From JAHJDS01 sp964569795 (lineage in GTDB: Bacteria; Desulfobacterota; Desulfarculia; Desulfarculales; JAHJDS01), in NCBI GenBank assembly GCA_964569795.1, contig CAZMVB010000001.1:1-64000 (forward strand): a DNA stretch of 64,000 nucleotides. Reading direction: 5' to 3'. A program made the position numbers and the translations under genes. The notes beneath the pieces are model-generated. The model was not told where the DNA came from. It searched no databases and was given only the letters and a program-made list of their open reading frames with translations. Shown here one piece after another: positions 1 through 10,016 of this stretch. Position 1 is the stretch's first letter. Each line of letters starts with the position of its first letter.

Positions 1-50
1 TCCTCCGCCGCGAGGCCATGCACCGCGGCTGGCCCATCCTCAACTTCTGA
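1..50 (+). CDS. C-terminal tail of an unidentified protein (partial)
   Basis: The first 50 bases contain an open frame starting at base 3 that ends at a TGA (48-50) and would give a 15-residue tail rich in Arg and aromatic residues, ending Ile-Leu-Asn-Phe. The gene begins outside the window, so no function can be given. The frame is supported only by third-position GC and the lack of any other plausible use of this stretch. Confidence 0.3.
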   Translation, partial: LRREAMHRGWPILNF

Positions 51-139
51 TCATCGCTCCCCGAAAAACACCCTGCCTCGGCCCGCCCGAAGCCGGTCTC
101 GAACGTGGACCTCTCGGGGGCAGTTTTCTGGGTTTTTCA

Positions 140-262
140 ATAAGGGTATGCTGAAGACTGTTGATTGGGCCATGATTCAGGCGGGTCCCCGGCCCCTGGT
201 TGGGCGGCTGAACGAGTAATAATTCCCCGATATTCCCCGGTACCGAGTAATAATTCCCCGAC
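140..262. repeat. Two 18-bp direct repeats, possible remnant of an insertion-sequence end
   Basis: The sequence cgagtaataattccccga occurs at 213-230 and again at 244-261 (31-bp period), with a partial third copy of the ttccccg core at 233-239. The flanks from about 140 to 424 hold no credible gene and are more AT-rich than the genome. Several short direct repeats at an end are a feature of IS21-type elements, so this may be an orphaned end, but no transposase remnant is visible. The rest of the 51-424 interval shows only the AGGAGG (414-419) of the next gene. Confidence 0.55.
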
Positions 263-424
263 CATTCACCGGTCCTCATCGGGTGAAAACCCTGTTTTCC
301 CATGGTATTAATAAGAAAAAGCCCGATCAAGGACACCTGGCATGTAAGTTGCCCCATCAGACAATAAAAATGAGTCCAAACGACAATCCGGCCCTGGGGC
401 CGGAGAGGAGATCAGGAGGCCGTC

Positions 425-1441
425 ATGAACGGCTCGGAGACACAAAGAAGAGATGATCGGCCGGCCACGGGCGGGTGTTGCCAGGCGTCCGGTCCGGAGG
501 GTTCCCGCCGGGAGGCCCTGGCAGCCCCGACCGGCCCGATGGCGCTCCTGGAAGGCCCCCGGCCCGCGGCGGCCGGGACCGAGACGGCGACGGCCGGCCC
601 TCTGGCCGTGGTGACCTTCAACGTGGGTGGTCTGAGTTGCGAGTCCTGCGCCCGGCGGGTGGCCGGGGTCCTGAAGCGGTTGCCCGGGGTCGAGGGGGCG
701 TGGGTGGATTTCATCACCCGCCGGGGCCTGGTCCACGTGAACCCGGAAGCGACCCTGAACGGCCTGCAGGCCGCGGTCGAGAAGGAGGGTTACCGGTTCT
801 GGGGGGCCAAGGTCGAGGTGGTGGACCCGGGCTCGAGCCCGGCGGCCGAGACCGGGTCGGATTTCAACGCCGGGGAAGGGACCCCGGAACCCGCTGAAAC
901 CGGGCCGGCGGCCTGCTGCGCCCCGGACGTTTCGGGCCCGGTCCGGACCGGGCGGCGGCCCTATGTGTTCGGACTGATCGCCGCCGTGGCCGTGGTCGGC
1001 TTTTACCTGGGCCTGGTGACCCTGACCTCGAACTGGTACTTCGCCCGCGCCCAGTTCGGCGACTACTACGGCTGGATCCTGGCCCTGGCCCTGGGATTGG
1101 GGGTTCAAGTGACGTTGTTCGGCAAGTTTCGGGCCGGCCTTCGGAGAAGGGGCCGGCGGGCGGCCGGATCGACCCTGGCCGCCTCGGGCGGGGTGTCCGC
1201 GGCCTCCATGGCCGCCTGCTGCGCCCACTACCTGGCGGCATTCCTGCCGGCCCTGGGACTGTCGTTCCTGTCCGGGGCGGCGGCCGCCCTGGAGCGATAC
1301 CAGGCCGAGTTCTTCCTGCTGGGGGTGCTGTCCAACCTTTTCGGCATCTGGCTCATGCTGGGCATGATGGCCAGACACGGAGTCATAACCGTCGAGTCAA
1401 CCCTGGCCCGCCGGGTGCTGCGGGTCAGGCGCTTGGCCTGA
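425..1441 (+). CDS. HMA-domain membrane protein, putative heavy-metal transporter or metal-handling protein
   Basis: This is a 338-residue protein. Residues about 60-130 form a heavy-metal-associated domain with the metal site Gly-Leu-Ser-Cys-Glu-Ser-Cys. A Cys-rich linker with two Cys-Cys pairs (near residues 18 and 162) follows on both sides, then about four hydrophobic helices between residues 178 and 322. The third helix carries Ala-Cys-Cys-Ala-His-Tyr, which resembles a transmembrane metal relay as in MerT-like proteins, though the fold is not obviously MerT. The ATG at 425 has an ideal AGGAGG 5 bp upstream. It heads a probable operon with a secreted protein, a CopZ-like chaperone and CopA, so copper or another soft metal is the likely ligand. 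The exact role (uptake, efflux or delivery) cannot be read from sequence. Confidence 0.7.
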   Translation: MNGSETQRRDDRPATGGCCQASGPEGSRREALAAPTGPMALLEGPRPAAAGTETATAGPLAVVTFNVGGLSCESCARRVAGVLKRLPGVEGAWVDFITRRGLVHVNPEATLNGLQAAVEKEGYRFWGAKVEVVDPGSSPAAETGSDFNAGEGTPEPAETGPAACCAPDVSGPVRTGRRPYVFGLIAAVAVVGFYLGLVTLTSNWYFARAQFGDYYGWILALALGLGVQVTLFGKFRAGLRRRGRRAAGSTLAASGGVSAASMAACCAHYLAAFLPALGLSFLSGAAAALERYQAEFFLLGVLSNLFGIWLMLGMMARHGVITVESTLARRVLRVRRLA

Positions 1442-1460
1442 GAACAGAGGAGACGCGACC

Positions 1461-1865
1461 ATGAGGGCAATCACAAACGTATTCAAGGGGCTGATCGTCC
1501 TGGCGCTGGCCTTGGGTCTGGCCGGTCAGGCCCGGGCCTATGACACCCAGACCAACCGGGTCAACCGGGTCCGGGTGGACGTGAAACCAATTCAACTGGC
1601 CCAAGGCCAGGCGATCAAGTTTCGGATCTTTCTGAACACCCACCGGGGCGACCTGAGCCAGGACCTGGCCGCGGTGTCCGGCCTGACGGACGACCGGGGG
1701 CAGGAGTATAAACCGGCCCGCTGGACCGGCTCTCCGCCCGGCGGCCATCATCGCTTCGGCGTGTTGGAGTTCCCGGCGCTCAAGGCCGGGGCCAAGTCGG
1801 TCACCCTGGTGATCAAAAACATCGCCGGCGTGCCGGCCCGGAAATTTGCATGGCGGGTAGAATAG
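1461..1865 (+). CDS. Small secreted protein of the copper operon, function unknown
   Basis: The product is 134 residues long with a clear Sec signal peptide: basic start, hydrophobic core about residues 8-22, and an Ala-X-Ala-type cleavage site near residue 26. The mature part of about 108 residues alternates hydrophobic and polar residues as in a beta-sandwich and has no Cys and few His, so an obvious metal site is absent. It lies 19 bp after the HMA membrane protein and 47 bp before the CopZ-like gene, suggesting a periplasmic role in the same metal-handling process. I do not recognise the family. Confidence 0.7.
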   Translation: MRAITNVFKGLIVLALALGLAGQARAYDTQTNRVNRVRVDVKPIQLAQGQAIKFRIFLNTHRGDLSQDLAAVSGLTDDRGQEYKPARWTGSPPGGHHRFGVLEFPALKAGAKSVTLVIKNIAGVPARKFAWRVE

Positions 1866-1912
1866 GGTAACATTTATACCCAGAATCCCGCCGATCATGA
1901 GGAGGAAAGACC

Positions 1913-2116
1913 ATGGCGGAAAAAAGGATTCATGTTCCCAACATCAATTGCGGGCACTGCGTGACGGCCATCAAGCGCGAGGTGGGGCAACTGCCGGGCG
2001 TCACGGCGGTGGAAGCCGACGACCAGTCCAAGGAGGTCACCATCAACTGGACCGCCCCGGCGGACTGGGACCAGATCTCGGCCAAGCTGACCGAGATCGG
2101 GTATCCGGCCTCGTAG
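1913..2116 (+). CDS. copZ: CopZ-like copper chaperone (HMA domain)
   Basis: This 67-residue protein is one heavy-metal-associated domain. Its metal loop is Asn-Ile-Asn-Cys-Gly-His-Cys, the CxxC arrangement of small Cu(I) chaperones, with the usual beta-alpha-beta-beta-alpha-beta length. It is preceded by AGGAGG at 1901-1906 and lies 28 bp upstream of copA, to which such chaperones deliver Cu(I). The Gly-His pair between the cysteines differs from the Ala-Asn pair in the two CopA domains and from the Glu-Ser pair in the upstream membrane protein, so it is not a recent copy of them. Confidence 0.8.
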   Translation: MAEKRIHVPNINCGHCVTAIKREVGQLPGVTAVEADDQSKEVTINWTAPADWDQISAKLTEIGYPAS

Positions 2117-2144
2117 GCCGATCCGAGGGGGAGGAGGATCAACC

Positions 2145-4595
<2,451 letters not shown>

Positions 4596-4643
4596 CCGCT
4601 GTTTTGCCGGGGCCGCGCCGCCGGGCCGGGGAGGGGATCGCTT

Positions 4644-5270
4644 GTGGCTAGTCCCACCCACCGGACCCGGCGGCGCTACGACCGGCTGGCCCGGTTTTAC
4701 GATTGTTTCGAGGCCCCCCTGGAGAGGCGGCGCTTTGCCGCCTGGCGGACCAGGCTGCGGGAGCGGATCACAGGACCCCGGGCCCTGGAGGCCGGGGTGG
4801 GCACGGGCAAGAACCTGCCCTATTATCCACCCGGCGTGCAGGTAACGGCCATCGACCTCAGCCCCCGCATGCTGGCCCGGGCCCGGGCCAGGGCCGAGCA
4901 ATCGGCCCTGGAGGTCGAGTTCCATGAAATGGACGTCCAGCACCTCGATTTTCCCGATCACAGCTTTGACACGGTCTTCGCCACCTTTGTCTTTTGTTCG
5001 GTCCCCGATCCGATCCTGGGTCTGAAGGAGCTGAAACGGGTGGTCAAGCCCGGCGGCCGGCTCCTGCTCCTCGAGCACATGCGGCCGGATAACTGGTTCG
5101 CCGGCCTGTGGTTCGATCTGCTCAACCCGATGGTGGTCAGGATGATGGGGGCCAACATCAACCGGCGCACCCGGGACAACGTCCGCCGGGCGGGCTGGCG
5201 CCTTGAGGAGGCGGACAGAATGCTCGGCAGCTTGGTCTGGTGGCTCGAGGCCGTCCCTGATTCGGGGTGA
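4644..5270 (+). CDS. Class I SAM-dependent methyltransferase (Methyltransf_11/UbiE-like)
   Basis: The 208-residue protein has the Rossmann methyltransferase motifs: motif I Glu-Ala-Gly-Val-Gly-Thr-Gly-Lys-Asn (about residue 52), the acidic end of strand beta-2 (Ala-Ile-Asp-Leu-Ser), and a post-motif with Leu-Lys-Pro-Gly-Gly-Arg. The substrate is unknown; the closest general resemblance is to small methyltransferases acting on lipids or quinones. The start is GTG at 4644, with GAGGGG 7 bp upstream. It sits 48 bp after copA on the same strand but has no obvious tie to metal handling. Confidence 0.8.
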   Translation: MASPTHRTRRRYDRLARFYDCFEAPLERRRFAAWRTRLRERITGPRALEAGVGTGKNLPYYPPGVQVTAIDLSPRMLARARARAEQSALEVEFHEMDVQHLDFPDHSFDTVFATFVFCSVPDPILGLKELKRVVKPGGRLLLLEHMRPDNWFAGLWFDLLNPMVVRMMGANINRRTRDNVRRAGWRLEEADRMLGSLVWWLEAVPDSG

Positions 5271-5300
5271 GTCCCGTTCGATTCTGGTTCACCGCTTGAG

Positions 5301-5347
5301 ATTCGACGGCGAATGGTGTATCTCCTGAAATCCGAATGACACACCAT
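5301..5347 (+). promoter_or_regulatory. Inverted repeats overlapping the dmeF-like start codon
   Basis: A 7-bp inverted repeat, atggtgt (5313-5319) and acaccat (5341-5347), spans the start codon at 5336; a smaller stem attcg/cgaat (5301-5305/5310-5314) lies just upstream. There is no good Shine-Dalgarno sequence before this ATG. The repeat could be an operator for a metal sensor or an mRNA hairpin that hides the start. Both readings are inference. Confidence 0.35.
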
Positions 5348-6376
5348 CGAACCAGTGACGGCAAGACGCCGGCCGGATCGGGACCCGCGACGATTGAATC
5401 GCTGGATCGCTGGGTCCACGACCACACCTTTGGTCAGGACCTGGTCCAGGCCGGCGAGCGCCGGACGATCATCGTCATCATCATCACCGCCCTGACCATG
5501 ATCGTCGAGATCGCGGCCGGCCTGGTGTACGGCTCGATGGCCCTCCTGGCCGACGGCCTGCACATGGGCTCCCACACCGCGGCCCTGGGCATCTCGGTCT
5601 GGGCCTATTTTTACACCCGCCGTCACGCCGCCGACGCCCGGTTCAACTTCGGCACGGGCAAGGTCAATTCCCTGGCCGGGTTCGCCAGCGCCATGCTGCT
5701 CCTGGTCTTCGCCCTGATCATGGCCGGGGAGAGTGTCGTCCGGCTGATCCATCCGGTGACGATCCGGTTCAACCAGGCCATCGTCGTGGCGGTGATCGGT
5801 TTGATCGTCAACGGCGTCTGCCTGATGATCCTGCGGGGCCGGGGCGGCCACGATCACGGGGAAGCCGGGGCAGAGCATCACCCGGCCGCCCCCGAAGCGA
5901 GCCACACCCACCTGCGGCACGATCACAACCTCTGGTCGGCCTACCTGCACGTCCTGGCCGACACCCTGACCTCGGTGCTGGCCGTGGGCGCCCTGCTGGC
6001 CGGCAAGTTCCTGGGTCTGAATTTTTTCGATCCGCTCATGGGCCTGGTCGGGGCCGGGCTCATCGTCAGGTGGTCCCTGGGCCTGGTCCGCTCGTCCAGC
6101 CGGGTGCTGCTGGACATGCAGGCCCCCGAGGCCATCCGGCGGGCGGTCAAGGAGATCGTCGAGTCCGAGGGGGACGTCCGGGTCTCGGACCTGCACGTCT
6201 GGGCCGTGGGGCCGGGCATCTACGCCGCCGAGATCGTGGTCGTCACCCCCAACCCCCGGGATCACGAGCACTACTGCCGCCTGCTGCCTGATTCCCTGGG
6301 CCTGGTCCACGTGACCATCGGGACGCACCTGTGCTCCCCGCCGCCCAGGGGCCGGGCGGGATCCGGAGCCGATTGA
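5336..6376 (+). CDS. dmeF: Cation diffusion facilitator, DmeF-like Co(II)/Ni(II) efflux protein
   Basis: The 346-residue protein has six predicted membrane helices and a cytosolic C-terminal domain typical of the CDF family (proton-coupled export of divalent metal). Features matching the DmeF branch are an N-terminal His-Asp-His-Thr-Phe segment (about residue 28), the transport site Ala-Asp-Gly-Leu-His-Met in helix II, a His-rich loop between helices IV and V, and His-Val-Leu-Ala-Asp in helix V. A C-terminal segment ending His-Leu-Cys is also shared with that branch. It lies among copper genes, making 425-6376 a metal-homeostasis region; metal specificity is inferred from family resemblance. 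No DmeR/RcnR-type regulator is adjacent. Confidence 0.82.
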   Translation: MTHHRTSDGKTPAGSGPATIESLDRWVHDHTFGQDLVQAGERRTIIVIIITALTMIVEIAAGLVYGSMALLADGLHMGSHTAALGISVWAYFYTRRHAADARFNFGTGKVNSLAGFASAMLLLVFALIMAGESVVRLIHPVTIRFNQAIVVAVIGLIVNGVCLMILRGRGGHDHGEAGAEHHPAAPEASHTHLRHDHNLWSAYLHVLADTLTSVLAVGALLAGKFLGLNFFDPLMGLVGAGLIVRWSLGLVRSSSRVLLDMQAPEAIRRAVKEIVESEGDVRVSDLHVWAVGPGIYAAEIVVVTPNPRDHEHYCRLLPDSLGLVHVTIGTHLCSPPPRGRAGSGAD

Positions 6377-6470
6377 CCCGGAACTGTTGCCGTCCCCGCC
6401 GGCGACCATCGGGCAAACCTGGGCGAACAAAGGGAGGCGGGCGGTGCGCCGCGGGGAAGACCGATGACCC

Positions 6471-6553
6471 ATCGAGGTCGAGTGCAACCCCCACGACCGG
6501 GTCCTGACCCGGGCGGAGCTGCTGGCCGGGGTCAAGGGCAAGGACGGCCTCCT
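6471..6553 (+). pseudogene. Fragment of a D-2-hydroxyacid dehydrogenase (glyoxylate reductase-like) gene
   Basis: In the frame starting at 6471 the translation has about 28 residues matching the early part of glyoxylate/hydroxypyruvate reductases: a strand ending in Glu-Val-Glu, then Asp-Arg-Val-Leu-Thr-Arg-Ala-Glu-Leu-Leu, then Gly-Val-Lys-Gly-Lys-Asp-Gly-Leu-Leu. A TGA lies directly in frame before it (6465-6467) and the similarity ends at about 6553, where a Pro/Gly run begins. No start codon or catalytic domain remains. The fragment lies in the 287-bp gap before another NAD-dependent dehydrogenase. The call rests on pattern recognition over a short stretch. Confidence 0.4.
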
Positions 6554-6663
6554 GCCCCCCGGGTCGGCAGGGGTATGTGAACCATGAAGACAAATCAGGA
6601 CCGGGCCGGGACGGATTTGGATCAGGTCCCGGACCGGGCGGACATTTCTCAGGGGAGGGTCGG

Positions 6664-7542
6664 ATGAAAGTCGCCTTTTTGGGACTGGGCACCATGGGCC
6701 GGTCCATGGCCGCGAATCTGCTGCGCCAGGGCCATGAGTTGACCGTTTACAACCGCACCCCGGACAAGACAAAGGAACTCGCGGCCGAGGGCGCGCGGCC
6801 GGCGGCCACGCCCCGGGAGGCCGCCGCCGGGGCCGAGGTGATCGTCACCTGCGTCAGCGACACGGCCGACGTGAGGCAGGTCCTGCTGGGCGAGGAGGGG
6901 GTGATCCTTGGCGCGTCCCCCGGGGCCGTGGTGATCGACATGTCCACCATCAGCCCGGCCGCCACCCGGACCATGGCCGCCGAACTGGCCGCAAAGGGCG
7001 TCAAGATGATCGACGCCCCGGTCTCCGGCGGCTCGGAAGGGGCGGCCAAGGGGACGCTGTCGATCATGATCGGCGGCCAGGCCGAAGACGTGGCCCGGGT
7101 CCGGCCGGTGCTCGAGGCCATGGGCATGAACATCACCCACGTCGGGCCCATCGGCTCCGGTCAGTTGACCAAGGCCATCAACCAGATCATCATCGCCGGG
7201 GTCTATCTGAGCGTGGCCGAGGGCATGGTCCTGGGACTCAAGGCCGGCCTGGACATGGACAAGGTGATCGGCGCCATCAGCGGGGGCGCGGCCGACTCGT
7301 GGGTCTTGAACTTTCGGGCCGGCTACATGGTGGCCAATGATTATCCGCTCGGCTTCCGGGTGCGGCTGCACCACAAGGACCTGGGCATCGGCCTGGCCGC
7401 GGCCCGGGAGCTGGGTGCGGCCCTCCCGGTGGCCGGTCTGGTCCAGCAGTTGGAAAACGCCTTGATCGCCCGCGGTTTCGGCGACGAGGACGTCTCGGCC
7501 CTGGCCCGGAGCATCAGGGAGTTGGCGGGTATCCAGGGGTAA
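6664..7542 (+). CDS. NAD(P)-dependent beta-hydroxyacid dehydrogenase (3-hydroxyisobutyrate dehydrogenase family)
   Basis: The 292-residue protein starts at ATG 6664, directly before the dinucleotide-binding Gly-Leu-Gly-Thr-Met-Gly and 6 bp after GGGAGG; a GTG at 6577 is in frame but would add an unconserved Pro/Gly-rich leader. The substrate motif Asp-Ala-Pro-Val-Ser-Gly-Gly (about residue 117) and the catalytic Lys in Gly-Ser-Gly-Gln-Leu-Thr-Lys (about residue 170) are intact. The family oxidises 3-hydroxyisobutyrate, tartronate semialdehyde, succinic semialdehyde and related compounds; which one applies here cannot be told. It stands alone between the dehydrogenase fragment and a convergent MarR gene. 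Confidence 0.85.
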   Translation: MKVAFLGLGTMGRSMAANLLRQGHELTVYNRTPDKTKELAAEGARPAATPREAAAGAEVIVTCVSDTADVRQVLLGEEGVILGASPGAVVIDMSTISPAATRTMAAELAAKGVKMIDAPVSGGSEGAAKGTLSIMIGGQAEDVARVRPVLEAMGMNITHVGPIGSGQLTKAINQIIIAGVYLSVAEGMVLGLKAGLDMDKVIGAISGGAADSWVLNFRAGYMVANDYPLGFRVRLHHKDLGIGLAAARELGAALPVAGLVQQLENALIARGFGDEDVSALARSIRELAGIQG

Positions 7543-7543
7543 A

Positions 7544-7585
7544 CGGCCGACCCGGGGAGACCTGCAAATCCGCGGCGGTCGGCCG
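7544..7585 (+). terminator. Possible terminator-like inverted repeat after the dehydrogenase
   Basis: Perfect 9-bp arms cggccgacc (7544-7552) and ggtcggccg (7577-7585) enclose a 24-base loop directly after the stop codon. There is no T-run, so intrinsic termination is doubtful. The remainder of the gap to 7757 shows no gene. Confidence 0.3.
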
Positions 7586-7756
7586 CTCGGTGCCGGCCGG
7601 CGCCTGGCCGGGGCAGCCGTTGGCCAGGCGCGCCCTGAGGCCCAGGGCCCGCCTGGATCAGATGCGGATTTCCTGGCTGGTCAGACGTCAATCGTCGGGC
7701 CTGAAGAGCGGGAAGGGGGGCGCTGCCGGAGTCAATGGAAGGCCCCTGGACGGGGC

Positions 7757-8314
7757 TCAGTCCGCGGTCGGCAGTTCGGCCTCGTCCGGGACTTCATCCA
7801 GCAGGGAGACCAGGGTGGCCAGGTTCTTGACGATCTTCTTGGTCGTTTGCGAAGGCAGTCTTTTCAGGCCCCGGATGATCGAATCCGGGAGGGGGGGCGG
7901 GGCGTGTTGGGCCAGGCCGCGGCCCAGCTCTGTCAGCTCGATGGTCACCACCCGCCGGTCCGTGTCGCTCCGTTGCCGGGACACCAGACCCTTTTGCTCC
8001 AGGCGGTCGATGATCCCGGTCATGGTGCTGGGCCGGACCAGGATATACGTGGCCAGGGTGGACGAGGACATGTGGCCGTATTCGTATAGGGCCAAGATGC
8101 AGGACAGTTGGGGCTGGCTGACCTGAAACCGCTGGTTCAGGGACTTGTTGTGGACCTCCTCGGCCTGGATCAGCCGCCGTAAATACCAGATGATCCACTT
8201 GATGGAGTCCCGGAGTTCCTCGCCTTCCGGATCCAGCCTGGAACTGCCTTCAACCTCTTGATCAGTGACCACCACAGCCTCGGTCAGGGTTGCTTTTTTC
8301 TTGCTATTGGCCAC
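7757..8314 (-). CDS. MarR-family transcriptional regulator
   Basis: The 185-residue protein has the MarR winged-helix core: Leu-Ala-Thr-Tyr-Ile-Leu then Ser-Thr-Met-Thr-Gly-Ile-Ile-Asp-Arg-Leu-Glu as recognition helix, and the wing with Asp-Arg-Arg-Val-Val-Thr-Ile, between N- and C-terminal dimerisation helices. An N-terminal extension of about 35 residues is longer than in typical MarR. It is divergent from the methyltransferase/sarcosine-oxidase-like cluster, with a shared region that holds back-to-back sigma-70-like promoters and a palindrome. It is therefore the obvious candidate to repress that cluster and respond to its substrate. MarR proteins are usually dimeric repressors released by small ligands; the ligand is unknown. 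Confidence 0.88.
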   Translation of the reverse strand: MANSKKKATLTEAVVVTDQEVEGSSRLDPEGEELRDSIKWIIWYLRRLIQAEEVHNKSLNQRFQVSQPQLSCILALYEYGHMSSSTLATYILVRPSTMTGIIDRLEQKGLVSRQRSDTDRRVVTIELTELGRGLAQHAPPPLPDSIIRGLKRLPSQTTKKIVKNLATLVSLLDEVPDEAELPTAD

Positions 8315-8351
8315 CTCGCGCCTTCCACCCGAATAAAATCATTGAATCATC

Positions 8352-8380
8352 CTAATATCGTCCCCGTTTCGCGGCGTCAA
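8352..8380 (-). promoter_or_regulatory. Putative sigma-70 promoter of the marR-like gene
   Basis: On the minus strand TTGACG (8380-8375) and TATTAG (8357-8352) are separated by exactly 17 bp, placing transcription start about 30 bp before the marR ATG. The region 8315-8525 is markedly AT-rich for this chromosome. Confidence 0.5.
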
Positions 8381-8474
8381 CCAAATAATTAATCTTACTG
8401 GCCTGTGCCCGGTACCGCCAAGTCGAACGGCCCTGATCCGCCCCGGAACGGCTCCTGGGCCTGGTTTTTATTTC

Positions 8475-8503
8475 TTGACACCACTGATGTTTCTTGATAA
8501 TAA
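8475..8503 (+). promoter_or_regulatory. Putative sigma-70 promoter of the mttB/sox-like operon
   Basis: A perfect TTGACA at 8475-8480 is followed after 17 bp by TAATAA (8498-8503); GATAAT at 8496-8501 is an alternative with 15-bp spacing. Start of transcription would fall near 8510, just before the palindrome at 8526-8541 and about 200 bp before the first start codon, implying a long leader. Confidence 0.5.
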
Positions 8504-8525
8504 CATCCTTACAATAAATATTGCA

Positions 8526-8541
8526 CCTGAAACTTTTCAGG
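8526..8541. promoter_or_regulatory. Candidate MarR operator (16-bp palindrome)
   Basis: The sequence is a perfect inverted repeat, CCTGAAA (8526-8532), CT, TTTCAGG (8535-8541). It lies just downstream of the predicted start of the methyltransferase operon transcript, where a bound dimer would block transcription. Size and AT-rich centre suit a MarR-type regulator. Binding is inference. Confidence 0.5.
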
Positions 8542-8708
8542 TTGAACCTACCTAACCGCCAGGGTGCGGTCCGGATGGGGTGCAACGCCGGACCAGAGAC
8601 CCTGGTACGGCCGACCTGATATCGAAGCGGGACAGGGTGAAGCGCAAGGACGCCGCCTCGGGAGCGGTCGTTGGTCGGCGTGACCTGTCAGCAGGCCAGG
8701 AGAAAACA

Positions 8709-9989
8709 ATGGTAATGACCATGACTGATGAATCATTCGCCCAGGCGGACTTGGGTCTGGACGATCTGCCTCCGCTGCGCCCGGACCGGTTGAAAAATTC
8801 GACCGAACTTTTCGGTGCGGACACGGTCCGGATGCTGCTCAAATCCCACCAGGACGCCCTCTGGATCCTGGAGAACCTGGGGGTGGGCTGCCAGCAGCCG
8901 GACCTGATCGAGGCCTTTCGGGCCTTCGAGGCCGAGGGCCTGGCCGTGGTCTATGACGGCCGGATCTATTTGACCCGGCAACTGGTCAACCGGGCCCTGG
9001 AGAGCGCCCCGGGTGTGGACGATTTTTTCGTGCCCCTGAACAGCTACTTCATCGGCGGGACCGCGCCTTACATGTACGACGACGAGCAAGGGCAGGGGGG
9101 GATCATGCCCACCCCGGCCCACGTAGCCCGGATCGCCGACCTGGCCGCCGAGCTGCCCGCGGTCACCGGCATGGGCCGGGGGGTCAAGCTGCCCGACGAG
9201 GTCGAGCAGATGACGATCATGGACGAGCACTGCCCCAAGCCGCTCTACGTGGCCGTGACCTCGGAGCGTTCCCTGGACAAGGCGCGTGAACTGTGGGACC
9301 GGCGGGGCGACATCATGATCGTCTTCTGTCTGACCCGGCCCCCGGTCCAGGCCAACGAGAATTTCACGGCTGACTTTGTCCGGGTCGTCAAGGCCGGCCT
9401 GCCGGTCTTCATCTCGGCCATGCCCATGGGCGGGATCAGCGCCCCGTTCTGCTACAACGGCATCCTGGCCATGACCCACGCCGAGGTCCTGTTCGGGATC
9501 ACCGCCGCCCAGTTGCTCAATCCGGGCGTGACCGTGATCCACGGCGGGTACCCGACCATCGCCGACCCCCGGATCGAGTACAACCCCCACTACGGCCTCA
9601 AGAGTCACCAGTTGCTCAACATCCTGATGGCCCATCTGAACCTGATGCTGGATCTGCCGTCGATACAGAGCGCGGGCACGACCCACGAGGAGCATCCCAC
9701 GGACAAGGCCTACGCCGACGCCCGGATGGGCCAGGCGTTATGCAAGAAATACGGGGTGCACATGATCCGGCACCCCTTCGCCTTTTTGCGCTATCTGATC
9801 GACTTCTCCATGGCCAAGCTGGAACGGGCGGCCACCGAGTTCTTGGAGGTCACGCCCGCGGAGGCGCCCGAGGTGGAGATGCCCGTCTATGACGAGCGGG
9901 GCTTCGAGTCGCTCCAGAAAATCGGGCTGGCCTCCTACATGGACGATCCCCTGACCACGGCCAATCTGGGCCGGGTCTTTGTTGACTGA
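8709..9989 (+). CDS. MttB-superfamily methyltransferase, non-pyrrolysine (paralogue 1)
   Basis: The product (426 residues from ATG 8709) belongs to the trimethylamine methyltransferase family (COG5598) by its pattern: Phe-Ile-Gly-Gly-Thr-Ala-Pro near residue 115, Met-Pro-Met-Gly-Gly-Ile-Ser-Ala-Pro, His-Ala-Glu-Val-Leu-Phe-Gly, Leu-Leu-Asn-Pro-Gly, and a C-terminal Gly-Arg-Val-Phe. The frame has no in-frame TAG, so unlike true MttB it does not use pyrrolysine. Family members such as MtgB demethylate quaternary amines (glycine betaine, proline betaine, carnitine) using a corrinoid protein, but none is encoded nearby and the protein is shorter than MttB. The start was chosen for AGGAG 6 bp upstream; an in-frame ATG-like extension to 8580 adds a Lys/Arg-rich leader without family likeness. 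First gene after the divergent MarR promoter region. Confidence 0.85.
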   Translation: MVMTMTDESFAQADLGLDDLPPLRPDRLKNSTELFGADTVRMLLKSHQDALWILENLGVGCQQPDLIEAFRAFEAEGLAVVYDGRIYLTRQLVNRALESAPGVDDFFVPLNSYFIGGTAPYMYDDEQGQGGIMPTPAHVARIADLAAELPAVTGMGRGVKLPDEVEQMTIMDEHCPKPLYVAVTSERSLDKARELWDRRGDIMIVFCLTRPPVQANENFTADFVRVVKAGLPVFISAMPMGGISAPFCYNGILAMTHAEVLFGITAAQLLNPGVTVIHGGYPTIADPRIEYNPHYGLKSHQLLNILMAHLNLMLDLPSIQSAGTTHEEHPTDKAYADARMGQALCKKYGVHMIRHPFAFLRYLIDFSMAKLERAATEFLEVTPAEAPEVEMPVYDERGFESLQKIGLASYMDDPLTTANLGRVFVD

Positions 9990-10016
9990 ACGCCAATTTT
10001 TTAAGGGAGTTGATCA

